Program-made: the position numbers and the translations under genes
Assembly: GCA_902727895.1 (NCBI GenBank)
Contig: CACVAP010000011.1
Location: 69,800 to 133,799, forward strand
DNA length: 64,000 nucleotides
From: an uncultured Sulfurovum sp.
GTDB lineage: Bacteria; Campylobacterota; Campylobacteria; Campylobacterales; Sulfurovaceae
Direction of reading: 5' to 3'
Part shown: positions 36,635-43,024 of the stretch, piece after piece
Position numbering within the stretch: the first letter of the stretch is position 1
Layout of the letters: each line of letters opens with the position of its first letter
Notes under the pieces: generated by a model
Seen by the model: only the letters and a program-made list of their open reading frames with translations
Database searches by the model: none
Told to the model about the DNA's origin: nothing

Positions 36635-36651
36635 GTTCGGTAACACCGAAC
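36635..36651. repeat. GTAGG-headed hairpin inside the pilus operon
   Basis: GTTCGGT (36635-36641) pairs with ACCGAAC (36645-36651) with a 3-nt loop, preceded on the plus strand by GTAG (36631-36634). It lies between the chaperone stop and the tip-subunit start, where it could lower downstream transcription or protect upstream mRNA. Confidence 0.6.
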
Positions 36652-36664
36652 ATGAAATTAAAAC

Positions 36665-37381
36665 CTACTTCTTTTCTAATCTCATGCTCACTATTTTGTC
36701 TACAGGAACAGAAGTAATATTTTTTAAATGAAATGTGTTTGTTTTTCCTGCTAGGACTCTTCTGAATTCTGCTTCTTTTAAATCTTCTAAGGTTAGTTTA
36801 TATTCATTTTTTCCAGTGCTTATCAAGAAATGATAATCCTTTGGGTTTGGAACAACACTTGCTGTACCACTATTTGAAATGATTAATGTAACTTCATTCA
36901 TGGACTTATTTATAGAGTTTATTTTTAATTTAGGTTTAGAATTTTCTTCTTTTACAAATAAGAGACCCTCATAAGAAAATCTCATTTTAATTTGTGCATT
37001 AATTTTTCCTTTATTTTCATTATTTTCATTATCACTAACATCAATATCTAGCTCTTTTGCAATAACACGATAAACTTCTTCTGTTTCAGGTAATTTTTGT
37101 CCCATATATCGAACACGTATTGATTTTGTTTCACCAGCATCCAATACAAATTTAGTAGGATAAGCCTCAACCATTTTAGTCTCTTCTCTTTCTTCTTTAT
37201 TCTTAACTGTGCTTAAAACTTTTAAAATAGAAAAAGTTGAAGCAACGGGTTCCTTAGAAGGATTAGTAATTTTAAAAATTACATTTCTTGTTCGTTTACT
37301 GTCTAATGTTTGTATCAAAGGGGATAAACTTACAGCGAATAGTAAATTTGACATCATAAATAGTGAAAATAATACTTTCAT
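36665..37381 (-). CDS. PapD-like periplasmic pilus chaperone
   Basis: A 238-residue protein with signal peptide MKVLFSLFMMSNLLFA. It has the two immunoglobulin-like domains of pilus chaperones: domain 1 with NVIFKITNPSKEPVAST and FVLDAGETKSIRVRYMGQ before EVYRVIAKELDID, domain 2 with LKINSINKSMNEVTLIISNSG and the closing KNITSVPVDKIVSMRLEKK. It would cap the exposed groove of pilin subunits in the periplasm by donor-strand complementation and deliver them to the usher. The short loop between the F1 and G1 strands would suit the alternate (CS1-type) chaperones. Sits between the pilins and the tip subunit. Confidence 0.82.
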   Translation of the reverse strand: MKVLFSLFMMSNLLFAVSLSPLIQTLDSKRTRNVIFKITNPSKEPVASTFSILKVLSTVKNKEEREETKMVEAYPTKFVLDAGETKSIRVRYMGQKLPETEEVYRVIAKELDIDVSDNENNENKGKINAQIKMRFSYEGLLFVKEENSKPKLKINSINKSMNEVTLIISNSGTASVVPNPKDYHFLISTGKNEYKLTLEDLKEAEFRRVLAGKTNTFHLKNITSVPVDKIVSMRLEKK

Positions 37382-37472
37382 AAAAATCCTTTTTATTTTT
37401 TATAAATTTTTAATTAAAAACTTATAAAAAATAAAACTATAGAGATATCTAAAAAGTAAATATCCCTATAAA

Positions 37473-38024
37473 TTAATTTACTGATACCGTTACATTTAAA
37501 GCAGTGGTGTAATCATCAGCCATATATATAGTATTTAGTATGTTTGCACGTGGCTTTATTTCAAATGTACCTATTGAAGCTTGTCCATCATTTACACCTG
37601 TTACTAAATCAACATATTCTGTATTACCAAGTTCAGGATCATATCTAGAACCATTAATATAGTATTTTATAGCTATGCATGGTTTACTACTAGGATTAGA
37701 AACTGGACAAATATATCCATCTTTATTACTAGGATCTTCTAATTTAATACTAACTGTATTGTTAGTATTGGTTTTTACATAAATGTTTCGAGAAACATTA
37801 GTAAATTCACCTTGTCCTCCAACATCACCCAAATCTATGTTACTAGATACACTATCTTTGAATGTTCCTACTCCTGAAACTGCTTCAGTAAGAGGGTCAG
37901 AAACTTGTTCAAAACTAACAATTGCATCTACTAGAACCACACCTGTAACAACTATTTGATTATCAGCTGAAAAAAGTGGAGTCATAGGAAGTAACATGGA
38001 AAGTACTATTAAAGTTTTTTTCAT
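37473..38024 (-). CDS. CS1-type pilin subunit (second)
   Basis: A 183-residue exported subunit with signal peptide ending at SADN. The mature start QIVVTGVVLVDAIVSFEQV parallels the N-terminal donor strand of CS1/CFA pilins, with RNIYVKTNTNNTVSIKLEDP in the middle and ADDYTTALNVTVSVN at the end. It has one Cys pair (GYICPVSNPSSKPCIAIKYY), likely a disulfide absent from the first pilin. It follows that pilin by 33 nt and is 91 nt before the chaperone. Could be a minor subunit or a second major pilin. Confidence 0.75.
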   Translation of the reverse strand: MKKTLIVLSMLLPMTPLFSADNQIVVTGVVLVDAIVSFEQVSDPLTEAVSGVGTFKDSVSSNIDLGDVGGQGEFTNVSRNIYVKTNTNNTVSIKLEDPSNKDGYICPVSNPSSKPCIAIKYYINGSRYDPELGNTEYVDLVTGVNDGQASIGTFEIKPRANILNTIYMADDYTTALNVTVSVN

Positions 38025-38057
38025 AATTACTCCTTTAAGTATCTATTTAAAGAAGCA

Positions 38058-38624
38058 TTAGTTTACTGCAATAGTCACGTTAACCGTTTTTGTATAATCA
38101 CCAGCAACTTGTAAGTCAGCAATAGCAGCAGGAGTAATTAAAAATCCAGCAGCATCTGCATTTACTTTTGCTGTACCAGCATTTGTAGACCCTGCAGCTA
38201 AAACAGTAAATGGAGTATTCGCTGCTATAGCTGTACCAGCATAAGTATAGGCAAGTTCAATCTTTTCATCAGCATCAGCAGTAGCAGCATGTGGAGCTGT
38301 ATTTACCATAGCACCAACATCATCAAGTGCCATTCTTACTCCACCATTAGCATTTGATTTTACAAACACATCTCTATGAATCGCTGTTAGGTCAGTACCA
38401 GCCGTAGTCGGACCAAACGCAATAGCATTTAATGCATTGTCTACAAAAGTACCTACTGTATTAGCTCCGATACCCGTACCTCCCAAAGTTGAACCTCCAA
38501 CACTAGCAAAACCAACGTAACCATCAACATTTACAGTAGCTGTTACAACAATCTTATTTGCATCAGCCTGAACCCCAGTACTCATTAAAGCAGCAATGGC
38601 TGCAATTGATAATAATTTTTTCAT
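38058..38624 (-). CDS. CS1-type major pilin
   Basis: An Ala/Thr-rich 188-residue subunit. The frame extends 28 codons upstream, but AAAGGA sits 7 nt before the ATG at 38624, giving MKKLLSIAAIAALMSTGVQA and a mature start DANKIVVTATVNVDGYVGF. The pattern matches CS1/CFA major pilins: N-terminal VTATVxxD strand, then RDVFVKSNANGGVRMALDD, FTVLAAGS, and a final GDYTKTVNVTIAVN. No cysteines. First gene of the operon and best candidate for the shaft. A -10-like TATAGT lies near 38675 on the minus strand. Confidence 0.78.
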   Translation of the reverse strand: MKKLLSIAAIAALMSTGVQADANKIVVTATVNVDGYVGFASVGGSTLGGTGIGANTVGTFVDNALNAIAFGPTTAGTDLTAIHRDVFVKSNANGGVRMALDDVGAMVNTAPHAATADADEKIELAYTYAGTAIAANTPFTVLAAGSTNAGTAKVNADAAGFLITPAAIADLQVAGDYTKTVNVTIAVN

Positions 38625-39156
38625 CATAAATCCTTTAAAATAAAAGGCATAAAATGCTATGATGTATATGCACTTTATACTATAAGGTGTAGCAAACTTC
38701 CTCGCCAAAGTTTAGTTTGCAAACTCTTTAAACATTGCTCTTTAGATATTAATAATTATTAACATTTAGGAGCAATCTTCCCTTGTGAAATAACATCCAC
38801 GTAACAAAATTATAAACGAAGAAAGTCATTAAAAAGTTAGATTTTTATTTTATTTTTAAAAACTACAATTAATAGCTAGAAGCTAGTTTATAATAAAAAA
38901 TAAATATGTTTTTTATTATTAAAAATTAGTTTTTTATCATTATTTACAAAGTCTTTTTTCTCTAAAAATTATCTAATAATCTAAATATTAAAATTAATTT
39001 AATTTAATATATTAATTTTAATTAATTTCTCAAAAGAGCCTTATCTTGGTGTCTACACTAATGTTACACTAAGACTCTCTAACTTTACACTAAAATATCA
39101 ACATCTTTTTTTAACGATATAGTTATACTGAATTAATCAACTAAAAGGAAGATAAA
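38625..39156. promoter_or_regulatory. Divergent regulatory region between pilus operon and orphan regulator
   Basis: About 530 nt, very A+T-rich in the centre (38870-39030), with no gene. It contains the pilin promoter near 38675 (minus strand) and the boxes at 39053-39093 on the regulator side. Long enough for binding at both promoters. Confidence 0.6.
39053..39093 (-). promoter_or_regulatory. Array of TTAGTGTAA boxes upstream of the orphan regulator
   Basis: On the plus strand: CTACACTAA (39053-39061), TTACACTAA (39064-39072) and TTACACTAA (39085-39093). The first two are 11 bp apart and the third 21 bp further, so all are on one DNA face. The core is identical over 19 bp to the site at 6932-6950. 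It ends 63 nt before the regulator's ATG, which suggests autoregulation. Confidence 0.75.
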
Positions 39157-39831
39157 ATGGAAATCTTAAAATTTAATAAACTATTTTTTTCAGGAAAAGA
39201 AAGTGAAATATTAAATTTTCAAACTTATTTTGAAGAAATAATCTTACTTGAAAATAACCAAGAAATTCTAACTTTTCCTTTTAGCACAACTAAAATAATC
39301 TTTATGAACTGTGATGAAATAAGTAACAATTGTATTCAAGTTATTAAGGAAATTCGTCAATATGACAGAAAAAGTATTATTATAATAATGAGTGAAAAAA
39401 AAGATATAGATACTTTGTTTAATGTTCTACCTCTTCATCTATCTGGATATATACAAAAACCTTTTAAAAAAAATAATCTACAAAAATTATTGGAAAACAT
39501 TGTAAAGGATTTGTCTTATTTAGACAATGATAAAAATATACAACTTAAAAACAACTATAGTTTGAACCTTAATACCTTAACACTACTTAATGAAAAGCAT
39601 AATATTATTAAACTAACAAAGAAGGAAAGAAAGCTTATTCAGATTCTTATAAACAAGAAAAACAATTATGTAACATCTGAAACTCTTGAATATACTATAT
39701 GGGAAGAGGACTCACTAAAACAAGATTGTAACTTACGACTAAAACACCTCATCTATTGCCTAAGAAAAAAATTACCTGATGCAAGCATTATTAATACTTA
39801 TAACATAGGCTATAAGTTTGTTACTAATTAA
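39157..39831 (+). CDS. Orphan OmpR-type response regulator with degenerate receiver
   Basis: A 224-residue protein. Residues 1-120 form a CheY-like receiver: beta strands KIIFMN (46-51), SIIIIMSE (73-80) and GYIQKPF (97-103) with the conserved Lys101-Pro102. But the acidic pair normally after strand 1 is missing (LKFNKLFFSG) and the phosphorylated Asp position reads Asn51, so ordinary phosphorelay seems lost. Residues 125-224 are an OmpR/PhoB winged helix (KLTKKERKLIQILINKK, LRLKHLIYCLRKKLPDASI, NTYNIGYKFV). No histidine kinase gene is near. AAGGAAG precedes the ATG. It is divergent from the pilus operon and flanked by TTAGTGTAA pairs, which are its likely targets. Confidence 0.85.
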   Translation: MEILKFNKLFFSGKESEILNFQTYFEEIILLENNQEILTFPFSTTKIIFMNCDEISNNCIQVIKEIRQYDRKSIIIIMSEKKDIDTLFNVLPLHLSGYIQKPFKKNNLQKLLENIVKDLSYLDNDKNIQLKNNYSLNLNTLTLLNEKHNIIKLTKKERKLIQILINKKNNYVTSETLEYTIWEEDSLKQDCNLRLKHLIYCLRKKLPDASIINTYNIGYKFVTN

Positions 39832-39857
39832 GCAAAGTACGTATTTAGTAACTAAAG

Positions 39858-39877
39858 TTAGTGTATAGTTAGTGTAA
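39858..39877 (+). promoter_or_regulatory. TTAGTGTAA pair downstream of regulator, upstream of HTH gene
   Basis: TTAGTGTAT (39858-39866) and TTAGTGTAA (39869-39877), again 11 bp apart. It lies 78 nt before the ATG at 39955, in the opposite orientation to the site in front of the regulator. Confidence 0.7.
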
Positions 39878-39954
39878 AAGAAGAAAGAACCACTATTTTA
39901 ACTAATTTAAACAATAAAAAAGATTATAATCATCTCTATCTAATGGAGAGGTAC

Positions 39955-40725
39955 ATGGAAAACTTTAAAAAACTAAACTATATATTAAATTCTTACATGA
40001 CTGCGACTGAAGTCACACATGCCTTTGGATTTAAAAGTGAAACAATGATTTCTAAAATGAGAAAGGGTGAAAATCGTATCACTCAATTACACATTGATGG
40101 CTTAGAAAAGTACTTCAATATTCCTCCTGAACTTTTTAATATTACTATAAAAAATGAAGATGAAATTGATTTAATCATTAAAACATATCAACTTCAAAAA
40201 CAAAAAGATCAAAAAAAATTATTAGAACAGACTCAAGACTTAAGTCCTTATTGTAAAATTGATAAAAATATTTTTCCTGAAAACCCTAAACTATTTGAAA
40301 AGATAAAAGGCACTTGGTATGGCTATGTTTACCCTTCCAACCCTGCTTCTTCAGAACATGGTATTTGGGAAGTCAAAACAATTATTGGGGAAGACTATTC
40401 CGTGATTGATGAGCCTTGGGGAAATAAGGGTTATCTGAAACTTGGAAAAAATGAAAGTCTTATTATCAAAGAGTCTTATGACCATGAAGACTTAACCACC
40501 ATTCGTTTTTCTAACCGTCAAGTTCCTTCTGGACATTTTCGTTTTGTAGTCATCTCTAACCAAAACCATACCCTCAATGAAATGGTAAACTTTGGATTCT
40601 TCTCACGTAAACGCTATCCTTTAGACGAAGCCAAAGAAATTTTAGGAGACCGAGAAAGTAAACAACTAAAACTCGATGTAGAATTTAATGAACGTCTTAT
40701 TCAAAGGGCAATTGTTCCTCAGTAA
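39955..40725 (+). CDS. HTH-domain protein with unknown C-terminal domain
   Basis: A 256-residue protein. I start at ATG 39955, since GGAGAGG lies just before it (an upstream ATG at 39943 overlaps that site). Residues 1-62 look like a helix-turn-helix (MTATEVTHAFGFKSETMISK and LHIDGLEKYFNIPPELF). A helical linker (about 75-95) leads to a beta-rich domain (about 115-250) with GTWYGYVYPSNPASSEHGIW and FSRKRYPLDEAKEILGD that I cannot assign. It could be a DNA-binding sensor. A TTAGTGTAA pair lies upstream, suggesting it belongs to the regulon of the preceding gene. It converges on the beta-barrel gene with 1 nt between. Confidence 0.7.
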   Translation: MENFKKLNYILNSYMTATEVTHAFGFKSETMISKMRKGENRITQLHIDGLEKYFNIPPELFNITIKNEDEIDLIIKTYQLQKQKDQKKLLEQTQDLSPYCKIDKNIFPENPKLFEKIKGTWYGYVYPSNPASSEHGIWEVKTIIGEDYSVIDEPWGNKGYLKLGKNESLIIKESYDHEDLTTIRFSNRQVPSGHFRFVVISNQNHTLNEMVNFGFFSRKRYPLDEAKEILGDRESKQLKLDVEFNERLIQRAIVPQ

Positions 40726-40726
40726 G

Positions 40727-41554
40727 CTAAAACCTCCAAGCTACCCCAACGTAAGTAGTATAAGATTCCTCTTTTAAGGAAGCAGAAGGTAAAGTATCTC
40801 CAACACGAGAGCTCACAGTTAAGCTGTCGAATTTTTGTTTCCATGCATCTGTTCGTAAATGTAAAGAAAGATTTTTGGAATACTCATATTTGTAAGTAAG
40901 AGCAATTTTTAAACCCAATGCATTTACACTGTCATCTACAAATGAATCTTGAAATTGACCATTAATAGACTCAGACATATCTACTTTTGCCCTACTGTAA
41001 AGCGTACCTACATTAGCAACAAGCATTCCTTTTTCAAAAACTTTTCTTTGGTAAGCTAGAGAAAATGCTAAACCATCTGTCTGATATTTAAAATAACTAA
41101 CATAATGAAAAAAGGAATCATATGTGTCAGAAGCATTTAAACTTGCATATCTATAAATACCATTAAGTCCCCATGACTCTTTTTCATTTTCTAACAAAGT
41201 ATAATTAACATATAAACCGAACTCTTCTTTGTCAATTCTTGCCTGATCATTTAAAGGAGACTGAGTTGTCACCACATACATATTACTCTGAACTTCATCC
41301 ACCAAAAACTTTCCATAAGTTCCTAGTAACCATCTATCATAAACATAAGAAAAACCTAGCGTAGCTTCTAATACATCATAATCAATAGCAGAATCCATCT
41401 CAGAAGAGTGCAACTCAATAAGATATGAACTATATCCTAAGTCAGCATGAATACCCATCCCTTCTACCTTAGAACTTAAGTCTTTAAAGAAACGGTCTTC
41501 GTTAATTTCAGCATTTAACCCTAATGATAATAAACACAATAATAAAAATTTCAT
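40727..41554 (-). CDS. Probable outer-membrane beta-barrel protein
   Basis: A 275-residue protein with signal peptide (MKFLLLCLLSLGLNA) and then alternating amphipathic strands to a C-terminal aromatic end (YTTYVGVAWRF), as expected for a 12- to 14-strand outer-membrane barrel. No specific family recognised. It is 15 nt after the caspase-like lipoprotein gene on the same strand, so the two are probably made together at the outer membrane. Confidence 0.78.
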   Translation of the reverse strand: MKFLLLCLLSLGLNAEINEDRFFKDLSSKVEGMGIHADLGYSSYLIELHSSEMDSAIDYDVLEATLGFSYVYDRWLLGTYGKFLVDEVQSNMYVVTTQSPLNDQARIDKEEFGLYVNYTLLENEKESWGLNGIYRYASLNASDTYDSFFHYVSYFKYQTDGLAFSLAYQRKVFEKGMLVANVGTLYSRAKVDMSESINGQFQDSFVDDSVNALGLKIALTYKYEYSKNLSLHLRTDAWKQKFDSLTVSSRVGDTLPSASLKEESYTTYVGVAWRF

Positions 41555-41569
41555 TTTTTCTCTCTTTTC

Positions 41570-42460
41570 TTAAATAGGTGGGCTAAAGGCTATTGGTGCT
41601 TTTTTAGGAACAAGCCAAATATTTTTTTCCAATCCCATTATCTCAGAGCTAACCTGTTGACGATTACTCTCTTCTAAAATACTAACACGAACCCGTCTAA
41701 ACACTTCTCCAATGGGAATCTCTTCATCATCTAAATATTTCATAAGTGCATAAGTGTAAGCACCGTGTCCATCATCATGAAGACTATAATCTTTTGCTCT
41801 TTGATTACGCTCAGTGGCATAAGAAACTAAAGTTGAAGGAGGTAATTTATAGCTATACTTTTCTTTCTCCACAAAAACTTGAACATCTTCTTTAACCCCA
41901 TCATCATAACGAATGGTAGTACCCCTAAACCCTTCTAAACTAAAGTTACCTCTAAAGTTATTTTTATTTTGAAGCTTCTCATTTTCTACAATATAATGCT
42001 CTTGATAATCTCTACATACATCCAGAGCAATAATGCTATGTCGTGCTTTAACCTTTTTTAAAAAGTCATAAAACTTAAAAATACTGACTAATGTTGGTCG
42101 ATCTTTATCGGTCATCATTAAAAACTGTTCTGAACTATTTTTATGAAGCGTGTTTCCATGCCCAGCAAAGTAAATAAATACAAGGGTATTGTTCGCTTCA
42201 ATGTTACCTTTTAACCCCTCTAAGGTTTCGTTCAATTGATCTAAAGTACTATCAAGAAGCAAAGTAACATCAAAACCTATATTTTCTAATGTCTCTTTGA
42301 TCCCTATTGCGTCACTTATAGGGTTCTTTAACGTATTTCCTCTATAGTCTTGGTTACCAATCACCAAAGCAACTCTATTAATGGGTACTTTCTGGACTTT
42401 TGGCTCAATATAACACCCTGTCAACACAATAATAAACAAAAACATCACTATTTGTCTCAT
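41570..42460 (-). CDS. Caspase-like (peptidase C14) lipoprotein
   Basis: A 296-residue protein with lipobox LTGC (Cys16), hence membrane-anchored. The caspase fold is seen in NRVALVIGNQDY, VFIYFAGHGN with catalytic His101 and SIIALDVCRDY with catalytic Cys149; the second motif differs from the common LDACR by Val. A caspase-like basic pocket (GFRGTT, LVSYATERNQ, HGAYTYALMKYL) follows. Bacterial members cleave after basic residues in some cases; target here unknown. Divergent with the small lipoprotein at 42521, 60 nt away. The ribosome-binding site contains a run of seven G (42468-42474). Confidence 0.86.
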   Translation of the reverse strand: MRQIVMFLFIIVLTGCYIEPKVQKVPINRVALVIGNQDYRGNTLKNPISDAIGIKETLENIGFDVTLLLDSTLDQLNETLEGLKGNIEANNTLVFIYFAGHGNTLHKNSSEQFLMMTDKDRPTLVSIFKFYDFLKKVKARHSIIALDVCRDYQEHYIVENEKLQNKNNFRGNFSLEGFRGTTIRYDDGVKEDVQVFVEKEKYSYKLPPSTLVSYATERNQRAKDYSLHDDGHGAYTYALMKYLDDEEIPIGEVFRRVRVSILEESNRQQVSSEIMGLEKNIWLVPKKAPIAFSPPI

Positions 42461-42467
42461 TTAACTG

Positions 42468-42474
42468 CCCCCCC
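42468..42474 (-). promoter_or_regulatory. G7 run forming the Shine-Dalgarno of the caspase-like gene
   Basis: Minus strand reads GAGGGGGGG then 7 nt and ATG. Slippage in the run would change the Shine-Dalgarno spacing without altering the protein. Confidence 0.6.
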
Positions 42475-42520
42475 TCAAAAATTTTGGTAGAATTGTAACA
42501 TGTTATCAAAGGAGTTACAC

Positions 42521-43024
42521 TTGAAATATCTATCAATTTTTACGGGGATATCCCTAATGCTTTACACCACGGCTTGTACAACAACTAAACCTATTCAAGT
42601 TGCTTCAACCAAACCTATTAAACTTGCTTCAAATGAACCTACCCCAATAGGAGGGGGTAACCCTGAGGTCATTAATGACTGCTTTGGACTTAAGAAAGCT
42701 GAGAAGGAACACTGTTTTAACCACTTCTTTCCAAAGCACAACCTCTTAATCCATCCAAATCATGGAAAAATAATTAGATTAGCAGGACGAGGAGACAGTG
42801 TTGAAAGAAGAGATCTTAACCTTACTAGCGATGATGAGTTAGTACTACTCTATCTTGATACCACCCATGTTAAACTACCACTTCACTCAAATGTAGAAGC
42901 CAGTCTATTCTCTTACCACAAGAATACTGTAGTACTTAACATTGATGCAAAAGAAATAGAAGATAAAATTATTTTAACCGATAACGATGGAACTATTATT
43001 CTTGAATATACGGTGAACCGATAA
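42521..43024 (+). CDS. Small lipoprotein with GGNPEV motif, unknown function
   Basis: I use the TTG at 42521 (167 residues) since AAAGGAG lies 6 nt upstream; an ATG at 42500 in frame sits before that site. The signal ends in a lipobox-like YTTAC, so the Cys is lipidated. After a threonine/proline-rich stretch with repeated TKPI comes GGGNPEVINDCFGLKKAEKE, sharing GGNPEV with the small secreted protein at 45262. The C-terminal part is a small beta domain. It is 1-nt overlapped with the next gene (TAATG). Confidence 0.68.
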   Translation: MKYLSIFTGISLMLYTTACTTTKPIQVASTKPIKLASNEPTPIGGGNPEVINDCFGLKKAEKEHCFNHFFPKHNLLIHPNHGKIIRLAGRGDSVERRDLNLTSDDELVLLYLDTTHVKLPLHSNVEASLFSYHKNTVVLNIDAKEIEDKIILTDNDGTIILEYTVNR

